Assembly: GCA_903876685.1 (NCBI GenBank)
Contig: CAIRBC010000357.1
Span: 1-35,995 of the forward strand
Reading direction: 5' to 3'
Source: an uncultured Nitrosomonadales bacterium
GTDB taxonomy: Bacteria; Pseudomonadota; Gammaproteobacteria; Burkholderiales; Gallionellaceae
Length of the DNA: 35,995 nucleotides
In this document: one piece after another, positions 12,101-17,893 of the stretch
How the letters are laid out: each line of letters opens with the position of its first letter
Numbering within the stretch: the first letter of the stretch is position 1
Made by a program: the position numbers and the translations under genes
Notes under the pieces: model-generated
Database searches by the model: none
The model's input: only the letters and a program-made list of their open reading frames with translations
Told to the model about the DNA's origin: nothing

Positions 12101-13748
12101 CAAGTTGTGCCGACGTCAGTCCCAACTGTACCTGTGCCGTCGTCAACGCTGCAGTCTGAGCAGTAGTCAAAGCCACGATCTGATCGGTGGTCAATCCCTG
12201 ACTGAGCTGAGCAGTGGTCAACGAAACCACCTGGGCAGTATTCAATACCGCAAAATCACTGGTTTCAAGCGCGGCAAGCTGAGCTGTCCCCAGACCCTGT
12301 TGAAGCTGTGCCGTGGTAAGCGCGGCGACTTGCGCAGTGGTAAGTGCGACGATCTGATTGGTGCTCAACGCATTAATTTGAGCGGTGGTAAGGGCGCGGA
12401 TTTGATCGGTCGTCAGTGCGCCAATCTGATCAGTGCTCAGACTCTGGTTAATCTGAGCCGTAGTCAACGCGGCAATCTGGCTGGTCTTGAAGGCAGCCAG
12501 ATCACGGGTTTCCAGTGCTGCCACCTGAGTCGTCGTCAACCCCTGCTGTACCTGTGCCGTAGTCAGCGCTGAAGCTTGAGCGGTAGTCAGTGCTACAATT
12601 TGATCTGTAGTAAGTCCCAGATTAATCTGCGTCGTGGTGAAAGCAACCACTTGTGCGCTAGTCAGCGCAGCCAGGTCACGGGTAATCAGCGCGTTAACCT
12701 GTGACGAGGTCAAACTCACCACCTGCGCCGTTGAAAGTGTGGCTGCCTGTGCCGTACTCAACGCGACGATCTGATCTGTGGTCAGACCCAGTTGCACCTG
12801 AGCCGTGGTGAGCGCGCGAGTCTGTGCAGTGCTCAATGCGGCAATATGATCGGTAGTCAAACCCAAGTTAATCTGCGCCGTAGTCAGCGCGGCAATCTGA
12901 CTGGTCTTGAACGCGGCCAAATCACGCGTCTCCAGTGCAGCTACCTGCGTGGTAGTCAAACCTTGCTGCACCTGCGCTGTCGTCAGCGCGGCAGACTGAT
13001 CCGTAGTCAATGCCACCACCTGATCGGTGGTCATGCCTAGATTAATTTGCGCCGTAGTCAACGCAGTGATCTGAGCCGTGCCCATCGCGGACAGATCCAG
13101 CGTTTCCAAAGCAGTGACCTGCGCTGAGGTCAGCGCTTGCACCTGGGCGGTGGTCAATGCCGCAATCTGTGTAGAACTCAAACTTACGATCTGGTCGGTA
13201 GTCAGTCCCTGAGCAACCTGCGCCGTAGTCAGCGCCATCATCTGGTTTGAGCTCATCGCAGCCAAATCACGCGTTTCCAGCGCTGCCACCTGGGTGGTAG
13301 TCAACCCCTGCTGTATCTGGGCAGTCGTCATCGCCCGCACCTGATCGGTGGTGAGTGCCACGATCTGGTCGGTAGTCAGACCCTGTTGTACCTGTATGGT
13401 CGTCAGCGCCCTGATCTGACCCGTGGTCAGCGCAACAAACTGATCGGTAGTCAAACCCTGATTTATTTGGGCAGTCGTCAACACCATAATCTGGCTAGAC
13501 CTTAATGCAACCAGGTCAGCTGTTTCTAATGCAGCTATCTGGGTCGTCGTAAATCCCTGCCTGAGTTGCGCGGTCGTCAGACCTTGTTGCACCTGAGCCG
13601 TAGTGAGCGCCACTATCTGGTCTGTTGTGAACCCCTCACTAATTTGTTGCGTTGTTAACGTAGCAATAGAAGAGGTAGAAAAACCTGCAATCTGCGCAGT
13701 CGACATTGATGCAATTTGCGCAGTTGACAATCCGGTAAAGATGGACAT
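165..13748 (-). CDS. Giant octapeptide-repeat protein with C-terminal calcium-binding region, probably secreted
   Basis: This is a 4527-residue protein. From about residue 6 to 4205 it consists of roughly 500 short units of 8 or 9 residues with the pattern L-[TS]-[TS]-x-Q-[IV]-x-x; nonamers end in QQG, NQG or LG. A variant unit, E-T-R-D-L-A-A-(F/L/M), recurs and marks higher-order blocks of about 141 residues. Residues about 4210-4360 form a different region with four D-x-N-x-(D/N)-G loops (LDLNGNG, DRNQDG, DTNGDG, DGNSDG), resembling the calcium-binding C-terminal part of large RTX/FrpC-like secreted proteins. An Asn-Ala run and a Gly/Ser/Ala-rich tail ending in LGSSS follow. I see no signal peptide, twin-arginine motif or transmembrane segment, and no cysteine. 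Export by a type I system is therefore inferred. The ATG has a good ribosome binding site. Adhesin, matrix or filament roles are possible, but none is shown. Confidence 0.9.
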   Translation of the reverse strand: MSIFTGLSTAQIASMSTAQIAGFSTSSIATLTTQQISEGFTTDQIVALTTAQVQQGLTTAQLRQGFTTTQIAALETADLVALRSSQIMVLTTAQINQGLTTDQFVALTTGQIRALTTIQVQQGLTTDQIVALTTDQVRAMTTAQIQQGLTTTQVAALETRDLAAMSSNQMMALTTAQVAQGLTTDQIVSLSSTQIAALTTAQVQALTSAQVTALETLDLSAMGTAQITALTTAQINLGMTTDQVVALTTDQSAALTTAQVQQGLTTTQVAALETRDLAAFKTSQIAALTTAQINLGLTTDHIAALSTAQTRALTTAQVQLGLTTDQIVALSTAQAATLSTAQVVSLTSSQVNALITRDLAALTSAQVVAFTTTQINLGLTTDQIVALTTAQASALTTAQVQQGLTTTQVAALETRDLAAFKTSQIAALTTAQINQSLSTDQIGALTTDQIRALTTAQINALSTNQIVALTTAQVAALTTAQLQQGLGTAQLAALETSDFAVLNTAQVVSLTTAQLSQGLTTDQIVALTTAQTAALTTAQVQLGLTSAQLAAMSTLDFAAFKTSQLIALTTAQINLGLTTDQVAALNTSQVRVLTTAQVQQGLTTDHIVALSTNQAVALTTAQVQALTTTQVVALETRNLAAMTTAQVNALTTAQINQVLTTAQIVALTTDQSAALTTAQVQLGLTTDQLAAMETRDFAAFKTSQIAALTTAQINRGLTTDQVVAMSTNQVRALTTAQVRLGMTTDQIVALSSDQSIALTNAQLQVMTTAQVQALETLDLASMSTSQIAALTTAQINQGFTTDQVVALTTAQANALTTAQVQLGLTTTQIAAMETRDLAAFKTSQIAVLTTEQINLGMTTAQIAALNTSQIRALTTNQVLNGLTTDQIVALSTDQAAALTTAQVQSLNSVQLAALNTRDLAALGTAQIRALSTAQVQLGLTSDQIVALTSDQAAALTTAQIQGMTTAQVAVLVTGDLSVMSTAQVAAFTTAQVNLGFTTDQVIALTTTQAAALTTAQVQQGLTTTQVAALETRDLAAFKVNQIAVLTTAQINQGLSTSQIVAMTTDQVRALTTAQVQLGLTTDQIVALTTAQVNSLTTAQVQLGLTTAQIAAIETRDLAAMNTGQVIVLTTAQINQGLTTDQVAALTTLQASVLTTAQIQLGLTTSQIAALSTRDLAAMRTNQIVALSTAQINQGLSTEQIAALTTSEIRALTTAQVNALTTDQIVALSSDQLVALTTSQIQQGLSTTQVAALETLNLSALTTSQISSLTTAQVNQGLTTDQIIALTTNQVSALTTAQVQQGLTTTQVAALETRDLAAFKTSQIAALTTAQINQGLTTDQIAGMGTAQIRALTTSQVQLGLTTDQIVALSSDQAVALTTAQIQQGLTSAQIAVLVTRDLAALTTSQIMALTTTQINLGLTTDQIVALTTTQASALTTAQIQQGLTSSQVSALETRDLAALKTSQINVLTTAQINLGLTTDQIGALSSTQLRALTTAQVQQGLTTDQIVALSSDQVVALTSTQVQSLGTAQIAALETLDFAAMSTTQVSALTTGQVRLGLTTDQIVALTTAHANALTTAQVQLGLTTTQVAAMETRDLAAFKTSQIAVLTTAQINLGMTTDQMSVLNTSQIRAFTTAQVQQGFTTDQVAVLSTDQAVALTTMQIQAMTTTHVAALLTRDLAALGTAQIRALTTSQVQVGLTTDQVIVLSSDQVYAMSPAQVQALNSAQVAVLVTQDLAALSTAQIAALTTAQINLGMTTDQIIALTTTQASTFTTAQVQQGLTTIQVAALETRDLAAFKVTQVAALTTAQVKLGLTTDQIVALTTDQVRALTTAQVQLGLTTDQIVALSSNQVAALTTAQIQQGLTTAQVESLETRDFVALTTQQLVSLTTAQVNQGLTTDQIVALTTTQANVLTTAQIQLGLTTTQVAALETRDLVAFKTSQIAVLTTAQINQGLTTDQVAALSTSQIRALTSTQVYALSTDQIVALGSDQVAALTLTQIQLGLGTAQVAALETGDLAVMTTAQIVALTTAQVNQGLTTDQIVALTTAQASSLTTAQVQQGLTTTQIAAITTRDLVALKTNQIAMLTTTQIRQGLTTDQVGVLTSNQIRGFTTLQIQLGFTTDQIVALTTDQVAALTVTQVQLGLTSSQISALETRDVAALTTAQVVALTTAQVNLGLTTDQIVALTTAQANALTTAQVQQGLTTTQVAALETRDLAAFKTSQIAVLTTAQINQGLTTDQIGALNTNQVRAFTTAQLQLGFTTGQIVALTTDQVAALTVTQVQLGLTSSQITALETRNLAGLTTSQMVALTTAQVNLGLTTDQIVALTTDQAAALSTAQLQVLTSSQIAALVTADLAALSTMQIAALTTAQINLGMTTDQIVSLTTAQANALTTAQIRQGLTTTQVAALETRDLAAFKVSQIAALSTAQINLGLRTDHIAALSTDQIRALTTAQVQLGLTTEQIVALSTAQASALTTAQVQLGLTTDQLAAMVTADVAALTTAQVIVLTTAQVNRGLTTDQIVAITTAQASALTTAQIQLGLTTAQVNAMETRDLASFKTNQIAALTTAQINQGLTTDHIAALNTTQIRALTTTQVNLGLTTDQIFVLTSDQAAALTTAQVQQGLTTSQLEALQTSDLAAMSTAQVSALTTTQINLALTTDQIVALTTAQANALTTAQVQQGLTTTQVSALETRDLATFKTSQIAVLTTAQINLGLSTEHIVALGTDQIRALTTAQINQGLTTDQVAALTTAQAASLTAAQVQQGLTTAQVAALVTRDLAALTTAQIVALTTAQINQGLTTDQIIALTTTQANVLTTAQVMALSTTQIAALETRDLAALKTNQITALTTAQINLGMTTDQVVALGTNQVRALTTAQVQQGLTTDQIVALSSDQVYALTTLQLQGLTTNQVAALETGDFAVMSTGQVSALTTMQVNLGLTTDQIVALTTSQANALTTVQVQLGLTTTQVAALETRDLAAFKTSQIAVLTTAQINLALTTAQVVALNTNQIRALTTTQINQGLTTDHIVALTSDQVVSLTTLQVRALTSAQVSAIETGDLAVMSTAQVASLSTTQVNLGLTTEQIAALSTAQTFALGTAQIQQGLNSLQLAALGTRELAAMSTAQVVALTTAQINLGLTTDHIVAFTTDQARALTTAQISLGLNTTQVAALETRDLAAIGASQISALTTAQINFGLTTDHIRAMTTDQVRALTTAQVQQGLTTDQVAVLSTDQTVALTTAQVQLGLTTAQLAVLQTRDIAALGTNQLVVLTTAQVNQGLTTDQIVALTTAQANALTTAQVQQGLTTIQVAALETRDLAAFKTSQIAALTTAQINLGLSTAQIVALTSNQVRALTTAQVQQGLTTDQVVALTTDQAAALTTAQVQLGLTTAQLAVLLTRDLAAWSTAQLSVLTTAQINQGLTTDQIIALTTAQANALTTAQVQQGLTTTQVAALETRDLAAFRTNQVAALTTAQINLGLTTAQVAALSTNQVRALTTAQVQQGLTTDQIVALTTDQAAALSTTQVQALTTANIAVLLTSDLVELSTSQVAALTTAQINLGLTTDQIVSLTTAQANALTTAQVQLGLTTTQVAALTTRDLAAFKTSQIAVLTTAQINLGLTTAQVAVLSTNQMRALTTAQVQQGLTTDQIVALSTDQTAALTTAQLQSLGTAQLAALSTRDLQALNSSQIRALTTAQVQLGLTTDQVVALTTDQVYALTTAQLQLGLTTTQLAVLETADLAVLNTTQVTVLTTAQINQGLTTDQIVALTTSQAAVLTTAQVQLGLNTAQVAALETRDLVAFKVDRIAVLTTAQINQGLTTAQVAALTTNQIRALTTTQVQLGLTTDQIVALSTDQAAALTTAQIQLGLTTAQINALVTRDVVALNTAQIVALTTNQIELGLTTDQVVVMTTDQVRALTTAQVQQGLTTTQVAALVTRDLAAMKTSQIAALTTAQVNQGLSTAHIVAMTTDQVRALTTTQVMLGLTTDQIVALNTDQAVALTTAQIQQGLTTAQIAALVTNDLAALTTAQVIALGTTQINLGFTTDQVIALTTAQAAALTTAQVQQGLTTTQVASLETRDLAAFRTSQIAALTTTQINLGLTTDQIGALSTSQIRALTTWQINQGLTTDQVVALSTNQAAALTTAQIQLGLTTTQLAAFTTRDIAVLSTAQIVSLTTVQINQGLTTDQVSALTTNQVEALIAANLQVGFSVEQFSKLNLLATPLVLDLNGNGINTQSITAGTKFDLFATGNTVGTGWVSGGDGLLVIDRNQDGVINDGSELFGSSFVLPDGQKAANGFAALSSMDTNGDGAISSADAGFADLKVWVDGNSDGITQAGELRTLDTLGITKLDLSAKAASNANNGNIEGLVSSFETSDGKTHAMSDIWFVTDKNAANANANANANAAVATPAVSVTPATQGLQAQVGGLSQAIASFNQSQAILSASSGGSLLSSPATAPGAATPIGLAVNVGGMVAALKQFDTNGNAVGTPAVVALTTTQVTGLSATPIAAISNKPQSLIPQHNPSLNVILGSSS
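556..585. repeat. Hexanucleotide microsatellite (GCATTA)x5
   Basis: Five perfect GCATTA copies lie inside the giant gene. On the coding strand they encode the alternating Asn-Ala run between the calcium-binding region and the Gly/Ser-rich tail. Because the unit is six bases, copy-number slippage would lengthen or shorten this linker without shifting the frame. Confidence 0.85.
1120..13733 (-). repeat. Octapeptide-coding tandem repeat tract with ~423-bp higher-order period
   Basis: Within the giant gene the basic unit is 24 or 27 bp. A landmark encoding (E)TRDLAAFKTSQ recurs near positions 1511, 1934, 2358, 2950, 3373, 3796, 4217, 4811, 5231, 5651, 6071, 6497, 7091, 7514, 7937, 8359, 8951, 9368, 9791, 10211, 10633, 11227, 11647, 12067, 12487 and 12907. 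Spacing is about 420-423 bp, with four longer intervals of about 590-600 bp. A standard block is 17 units (12 octamers and 5 nonamers, 141 residues). The longer blocks carry about seven extra units. Copies differ mostly at synonymous third positions. Confidence 0.9.
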
Positions 13749-13755
13749 AATTTAA

Positions 13756-13761
13756 CTCCCT
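13756..13761 (-). promoter_or_regulatory. Ribosome binding site of the giant repeat gene
   Basis: On the minus strand AGGGAG precedes the ATG at 13746-13748 by seven bases. This supports the chosen start. No competing in-frame upstream start with a comparable site is visible. Confidence 0.75.
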
Positions 13762-13859
13762 TTAAAATCATTTAACTAGAAAACTAACGCGGGTAGTTTA
13801 GCCTAGAAAAAAATACTGGTTTAGGAAAACAATTAAAGACACTAAAGACTCTGTCCAGT

Positions 13860-13886
13860 TTATCGGCAACTTTCAGCAGAACTTTA
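13860..13886 (-). promoter_or_regulatory. Sigma-28 (FliA) promoter for the giant repeat gene
   Basis: On the minus strand the sequence reads TAAAGTTC, 11 bases, then GCCGATAA. The enterobacterial FliA consensus is TAAAGTTT-N11-GCCGATAA, so 15 of 16 consensus positions match with exact spacing. The -35 element is at 13879-13886 and the -10 element at 13860-13867. The predicted start is near 13853, giving a 5' leader of about 105 bases. This is the only strong promoter match I see in the 236-bp gap between the giant gene and tatC. Confidence 0.85.
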
Positions 13887-13984
13887 GAAAAAATTTAGCC
13901 TTTTTGAAGGGTCGAAATAAAAACAGTCAGGGATGAAATTTGTCACTTTAACGGCTCAGATAATCCGTTTGACAACCCGCGTGA

Positions 13985-14701
13985 CTAGCCCTCACGCTTC
14001 AGATTGGCTGCCACCAGTATACCTGCTTCATAAAGCAGCCATAGCGGAATCGCCAGCATGAATTGCGAAACCACGTCAGGCGGGGTGAATATAGCGCCGA
14101 TGACAAAGGCACCGACGATCGCATAAGGGCGAATTTCTCTCAACTTTTCAACAGTGACCACCCCCATGCGCACCAGCAGCACGACCGCAACCGGCACTTG
14201 AAAGGTCACACCAAAGGCCAGAAACATACTAATGACAAAGCCGAGGTATTTATCGATGTCCGTCATCACCGCGACACCCAGCGGCGCTGAGGCGGTAATA
14301 AAACCGAACACCACCGGGAATACCACAAAATAAGCAAAAGCCATGCCGCAATAAAACAGCAGCGTGCTGGCAATGACCAACGGCGCCACCAAACGTTTTT
14401 CATGCGCATACAACCCGGGTGCGACAAAACTCCAGACCTGATACAGAATATACGGCAGGGTAATCATCAGCGCGGTCATCAACGCTACTTTGAGCGGCAC
14501 GAAAAAAGGCGTAGCAACATCAGTGGCGATCATCTGCCCGCCTTTGGGCAACTTCGCCAGCAAGGGTTGAGCAAGCAATGCATAAAGGTCTGCAGCCCAA
14601 TGGAATAAACCCAGAAACACCAGTAGCAACACCACTGCAATGTTCAGCAAACGCTTGCGTAACTCGATCAGATGCGCGATAAAATTTTCGCTGTCGCCCA
14701 T
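13985..14701 (-). CDS. tatC: Sec-independent protein translocase subunit TatC
   Basis: TatC is the polytopic inner-membrane receptor of the twin-arginine translocase. It binds RR signal peptides together with TatB. The 238-residue product starts MGDSENFIAHLIELRKRLL, the conserved cytoplasmic N-terminus with the H-L-x-E-L-R motif, and contains about six hydrophobic segments. The PGLYxxE motif (APGLYAHEKR) in the first periplasmic loop is present. The frame stays open further upstream into tatB, but the ATG at 14699-14701, two bases after the tatB stop, gives the correct family length and N-terminus. It is the last gene of the his-tat unit; no strong terminator follows, only a weak CCTT/AAGG hairpin near 13900. 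Confidence 0.95.
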   Translation of the reverse strand: MGDSENFIAHLIELRKRLLNIAVVLLLVFLGLFHWAADLYALLAQPLLAKLPKGGQMIATDVATPFFVPLKVALMTALMITLPYILYQVWSFVAPGLYAHEKRLVAPLVIASTLLFYCGMAFAYFVVFPVVFGFITASAPLGVAVMTDIDKYLGFVISMFLAFGVTFQVPVAVVLLVRMGVVTVEKLREIRPYAIVGAFVIGAIFTPPDVVSQFMLAIPLWLLYEAGILVAANLKREG

Positions 14702-14703
14702 GG

Positions 14704-15054
14704 TCAGGGTTTCACATCCGGTTTGGCTGCAGGGTGAACGGTATTCACATCCTGTACATCGGTCACAGCCTTGCCCTGCTGCACCATTAGAATTTTCCGT
14801 TCCAGCGCACTCCTGGCATCTTGCGTGGCTTGCTCGACAGCGCTGGCCTCCTTGAGCAGGCTGCTTTTCAGTTGATTTACCTCTTCGATGGCCATCTCTT
14901 TTGCAATGTCGGTTTTGATACTGTGCACATAACGCTGCACCCGCCCCCACAACAACCCTGCTGTACGCGCAACCTTAGGCAAACGCTCGGGACCGATGAC
15001 CACCAGTGCCACCACCATGATCACCACCAACTCGGAGAAGGCAAAGTCAAACAT
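14704..15054 (-). CDS. tatB: Sec-independent protein translocase subunit TatB
   Basis: The 116-residue product begins [12 protein letters not shown], with the conserved Glu8 in the single N-terminal membrane helix, followed by the G-P-E-R-L-P hinge (residues about 21-26) and a long charged amphipathic helix. These features separate TatB from TatA. TatB forms the receptor complex with TatC that recognises folded Tat substrates. Its first 8 bases overlap the end of tatA and its stop is two bases before tatC, so the three are translationally coupled. The C-terminal tail (after about residue 95) is low in conservation, as is usual. Confidence 0.95.
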   Translation of the reverse strand: MFDFAFSELVVIMVVALVVIGPERLPKVARTAGLLWGRVQRYVHSIKTDIAKEMAIEEVNQLKSSLLKEASAVEQATQDARSALERKILMVQQGKAVTDVQDVNTVHPAAKPDVKP

Positions 15055-15277
15055 GCGTACCGGACTTTGCTTTCGACTGAACTTGAGCGGTCACTTCGCC
15101 TTCAATGGCCTGCACTTCTGCTTGTGCCTGCCTGGGTTCATCCTCGCGCACGCCCTCCTTGAAGTTTTTCACCGCGCCACCCAGGTCGCTGCCAATATTA
15201 CGCAGTTTCTTGGTGCCAAATATCATTACCACAATCAGCAATACAACCAGCCAGTGCCAGATACTAAAACTACCCAT
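15047..15277 (-). CDS. tatA: Sec-independent protein translocase subunit TatA
   Basis: TatA is the small pore-forming component of the Tat translocase. The 76-residue protein starts [20 protein letters not shown], a single short membrane helix, followed by the F-G motif at residues 20-21, the amphipathic helix ([12 protein letters not shown]) and an acidic, glutamine-rich tail. A purine-rich GGGGAGAG stretch just upstream of the ATG is a good ribosome binding site. It lies 20 bases after hinT and overlaps tatB by 8 bases. Confidence 0.95.
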   Translation of the reverse strand: MGSFSIWHWLVVLLIVVMIFGTKKLRNIGSDLGGAVKNFKEGVREDEPRQAQAEVQAIEGEVTAQVQSKAKSGTHV

Positions 15278-15297
15278 ACTGCTCTCCCCAGATTAGA

Positions 15298-15645
15298 TTA
15301 ACCGCGCTTCACCATGGGCGGAATGTTAGCACCGCCGATCACATGGATATGCAAATGAAACACTTCCTGACCACCGCCTCGCCCGGTGTTAATCACCGTG
15401 CGAAAGCCCTTTTCCAAGCCTTGTTCGCGTGCCAATCTGGCTGCGAGCACCAACATTCTGCCCAACAAATTCGCATGAGCGTCCTCGGCGTCCGCCAGTG
15501 AGGCCAGATGCAACTTGGGGATCAACAAGAAATGTACGGGTGCAACCGGGTTAATATCATGGAATGCCAGCACCTCATCATCTTCATATACCTTACGACC
15601 AGGAATTTCACCACAGGCAATCTTGCAGAACAGACAATCTCCCAT
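15298..15645 (-). CDS. hinT: Histidine triad (HIT) purine nucleotide hydrolase, HinT type
   Basis: HinT-family proteins hydrolyse nucleoside phosphoramidates such as AMP-lysine. The 115-residue product has the N-terminal C-L-F-C-K-I signature and the histidine triad H97-L-H99-I-H101-V-I. A TTG at 15649-15651 lies in frame two codons earlier, but AAGGA (minus strand, 15653-15657) abuts it. That site is well spaced (6 bases) from the ATG at 15643-15645, so the ATG is chosen. It sits two bases after the hisE stop and 20 bases before tatA. A HIT gene between hisE and tatA is a recurrent betaproteobacterial arrangement. Confidence 0.93.
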   Translation of the reverse strand: MGDCLFCKIACGEIPGRKVYEDDEVLAFHDINPVAPVHFLLIPKLHLASLADAEDAHANLLGRMLVLAARLAREQGLEKGFRTVINTGRGGGQEVFHLHIHVIGGANIPPMVKRG

Positions 15646-15647
15646 AT

Positions 15648-15971
15648 TCAATCCTTTTTACGGCTTTGTTTTTCAGCTAACCCGGACAAACCTTCACGAC
15701 GCGCCAGTTCGTCCAGCACATTCTCCGCACTCAACTGATGGTGCGACAGCAATACCATGCAATGAAACCATAAATCAGCAATCTCGTAAACCAGATGAGA
15801 CTTGTCACCCTCTTTGCTGGCCAAAATCACTTCCGTCGCTTCCTCGCCGACTTTTTTCAAAATCGCATCTTCGCCTTTACTAAACAGCCTGGCGACATAA
15901 GAGCTTTCAGGCGCGGCTGTTTTGCGTGCGGCCAGCGTTTCAGTGAGTCGTTGCAATATATCAGGATTCAT
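15648..15971 (-). CDS. hisE: Phosphoribosyl-ATP pyrophosphatase HisE
   Basis: HisE catalyses the second step of histidine synthesis, hydrolysing phosphoribosyl-ATP to phosphoribosyl-AMP and pyrophosphate. The 107-residue product has the MazG-like metal-binding pattern: E43-E44-x-x-E47, then E63-x-x-D66 (Y-E-I-A-D-L-W-F-H). It is a stand-alone enzyme, not fused to HisI as in enterobacteria. The start overlaps the end of hisI by 11 bases, and the stop lies two bases before the hinT ATG. Confidence 0.95.
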   Translation of the reverse strand: MNPDILQRLTETLAARKTAAPESSYVARLFSKGEDAILKKVGEEATEVILASKEGDKSHLVYEIADLWFHCMVLLSHHQLSAENVLDELARREGLSGLAEKQSRKKD

Positions 15972-16365
15972 TTTCCGGTTTCCTGTAAATTTCTTCGGGA
16001 TTCTTCAGTACCACATCCTTTTCCACCCATACGCCATTTGCCAGCTCTTTATAAAAACAGCTCTCGCGTCCGGTATGGCAGGCGATGCCGCCCTGTTGTT
16101 CAATTTGCAACAGTATTACATCGCTGTCGCAATCCAGCCGAATTTGTTTTACTTTCTGGATATGACCGGACTCTTCGCCCTTGTGCCACAATTTTTTACG
16201 CGAACGGGACCAGTATACCGCCTCAGACTTCTGGAAGGTCAGCTTCAAGGCCTCGCGATTCATCCAGGCTACCATCAACACCCGACCGCTAATGGCATCC
16301 TGCGCGATCGCACAGACCAGACCATCCTCCGACCAATTAACCTTTTTCAACCAGTCATCGCTCAT
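15961..16365 (-). CDS. hisI: Phosphoribosyl-AMP cyclohydrolase HisI
   Basis: HisI opens the adenine ring of phosphoribosyl-AMP, the third step of histidine synthesis. The 134-residue protein has the expected zinc cysteines C79, C96 and C103 and the metal-binding D78-C-D80-S-D82 motif. The family signatures (V-L-M-V-A-W-M-N and [11 protein letters not shown]) are present. The ATG overlaps the hisF stop by four bases (ATGA), typical of translational coupling. It is monofunctional. Confidence 0.96.
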   Translation of the reverse strand: MSDDWLKKVNWSEDGLVCAIAQDAISGRVLMVAWMNREALKLTFQKSEAVYWSRSRKKLWHKGEESGHIQKVKQIRLDCDSDVILLQIEQQGGIACHTGRESCFYKELANGVWVEKDVVLKNPEEIYRKPENES

Positions 16366-17120
16366 CGCCGTACCTCAATCCCCTGCCCGGCCATGAAAGT
16401 CTTCGCCTGTTGCACGGTATATTCGCCGAAATGAAAAATACTCGCCGCCAATACGGCGTCGGCACCACCTAGTTTTACGCCATCGGCCAGATGCTGCAGA
16501 TTACCTACCCCGCCGCTGGCGATGACCGGAATGTCCAGCGCGTCTGTCACTGCCCGTGTCAACCCCAAGTCGAAACCATTCTTCTGACCGTCCCGATCCA
16601 TGCTGGTCAGCAGGATTTCACCTGCCCCCAACGCCTGCATTCTTCTCGCCCATTCGACCGCATTCATGCCGGTCGCGCGACGTCCGCCATGCGTGAATAC
16701 TTCCCAGAAACCCTGTTCATTTCTTTTGGCATCGATAGCTACCACGATGCATTGCGAACCATAGCGCCCTGCCGCCTCTTCGACCAGTTGCGGGTTCAGC
16801 ACCGCCTGCGTATTAATACTTACCTTGTCAGCACCCGCATTCAGCAGATTGCGCACGTCAATCACTTCCCGCACGCCGCCGCCCACGGTCAAGGGAATGA
16901 ACACTTGTGAAGCGACCTGTTCGATAATACGAAAAATGATGCCTCTATCGTCTGAACTGGCGGTAATATCCAGAAAAGTCAGCTCGTCCGCACCCTGCTC
17001 ATCATAACGGCGGGCAATTTCAACCGGATCCCCGGCATCACGCAACTCCACAAAACTAACCCCTTTGACCACTCGTCCTGCGGTGACATCGAGACAGGGA
17101 ATGATACGTTTGGCCAACAT
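16362..17120 (-). CDS. hisF: Imidazole glycerol phosphate synthase, cyclase subunit HisF
   Basis: HisF uses ammonia delivered by HisH to convert PRFAR to imidazole glycerol phosphate and AICAR. The 252-residue TIM barrel has both catalytic aspartates: D11 (I-P-C-L-D) and D130 (V-A-I-D-A-K-R). Phosphate-binding G-G-G (T-V-G-G-G-V) and A-S-G-G-V-G loops are present. It lies two bases after hisA and overlaps hisI by four bases. Confidence 0.97.
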   Translation of the reverse strand: MLAKRIIPCLDVTAGRVVKGVSFVELRDAGDPVEIARRYDEQGADELTFLDITASSDDRGIIFRIIEQVASQVFIPLTVGGGVREVIDVRNLLNAGADKVSINTQAVLNPQLVEEAAGRYGSQCIVVAIDAKRNEQGFWEVFTHGGRRATGMNAVEWARRMQALGAGEILLTSMDRDGQKNGFDLGLTRAVTDALDIPVIASGGVGNLQHLADGVKLGGADAVLAASIFHFGEYTVQQAKTFMAGQGIEVRR

Positions 17121-17122
17121 GG

Positions 17123-17875
17123 TTAAAGCACTGCGCCGGTCAATTCATCCGCCAGCGCCTGAGCCTCGGCAAAATTCAGCGTGCCCTCGTAAATGGCGCG
17201 TCCGGTAATCGCACCGGTGATGCCTTCTCCCTGTACCGCACACAGCGCCCTGACATCGTCCAGGTTGGTGATGCCGCCACTGGCGATCACCGGCACATGC
17301 AGCGGCCTGGCCAGATCGACACTCGCAGGAATATTCACCCCATTTAACATACCATCGCGACCGATGTCTGTATAAATGACGGCTTCCACCCCATAACCCT
17401 GAAAACGCAACGCCAGATCGGCCGCATCATGCCCGGTGAGTTTCGACCAGCCATCCACCGCCACCTTGCCACCCTTGGCATCCAACCCCACCATGATATG
17501 GCCGGGGAAGGCATCGCAGGCCTCATGCAGGAAACCGGGAACCTTTACCGCCGCCGTGCCGATGATCACATAAGTCACCCCGATATCCAAATAACGCTCG
17601 ATGGTTTCCAGGTCGCGGATACCGCCGCCCAGTTGTATCGGCACCTCGCTGCCTTGCATTGCCTTGATGATTCCGCGCACTGCGGAGCCATTTTTTGGTT
17701 TGCCGGCGAAGGCACCGTTCAAGTCGACCAGATGCAGGCGTCTGGCGCCTTGCTCCAGCCAATGCTGCGCCATCTCAGCAGGATGTTCGGAAAATACCGT
17801 GGCATTTTCCATCACGCCCTGTTTGAGGCGCACACAATGACCGTCTTTCAAATCAATAGCAGGAATAATCAGCAT
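17123..17875 (-). CDS. hisA: ProFAR isomerase HisA
   Basis: HisA catalyses the Amadori rearrangement of ProFAR to PRFAR. The 250-residue TIM barrel begins M-L-I-I-P-A-I-D8 with the catalytic Asp, and carries Q-L-G-G-G-I-R, G-L-D132-A-K-G-G-K-V and T-D-I-G-R-D-G-M-L-x-G, all typical of HisA. It lies 18 bases after hisH and two bases before hisF, so the three genes acting around IGP synthesis are adjacent. Confidence 0.97.
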   Translation of the reverse strand: MLIIPAIDLKDGHCVRLKQGVMENATVFSEHPAEMAQHWLEQGARRLHLVDLNGAFAGKPKNGSAVRGIIKAMQGSEVPIQLGGGIRDLETIERYLDIGVTYVIIGTAAVKVPGFLHEACDAFPGHIMVGLDAKGGKVAVDGWSKLTGHDAADLALRFQGYGVEAVIYTDIGRDGMLNGVNIPASVDLARPLHVPVIASGGITNLDDVRALCAVQGEGITGAITGRAIYEGTLNFAEAQALADELTGAVL

Positions 17876-17893
17876 GGCAGCACATTAAAAAAG

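Noticed and set aside
126-13040. Many long plus-strand open frames (up to 213 codons) rich in Arg, Cys, Ser, Leu opposite the giant gene
   Set aside because: They are the antisense reading of a highly repetitive codon pattern that lacks stops; they have no ribosome binding sites, vary in frame and show the same repeat period as the real gene.
1120-13733. TAL-effector-like repeats (LTTDQIVAL resembles the LTPDQVVAIA helix start)
   Set aside because: The unit is 8-9 residues, not 33-35, and no repeat-variable di-residue or conserved G-G-K-Q-A-L-E segment is present.
165-13748. Tat export of the giant protein, suggested by adjacent tatABC
   Set aside because: The N-terminus has no twin-arginine motif or hydrophobic segment, and tatABC belong to the his transcript.
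165-13748. CRISPR or DNA-level tandem array
   Set aside because: The repeats keep a single open frame over 4527 codons with synonymous variation, which indicates protein-coding repeats.
13749-13859. Riboswitch or structured leader in the ~105-base 5' leader of the giant gene
   Set aside because: The leader is AT-rich with no strong stem or known aptamer core that I can see.
14702-14950. N-terminal extension of tatC into tatB (321-codon frame)
   Set aside because: The extension is out of frame with tatB and unlike any TatC; the internal ATG gives the normal length and N-terminus.
15646-15651. TTG start for hinT at 15649-15651
   Set aside because: The AAGGA site abuts that codon, whereas it is properly spaced from the ATG at 15643-15645.
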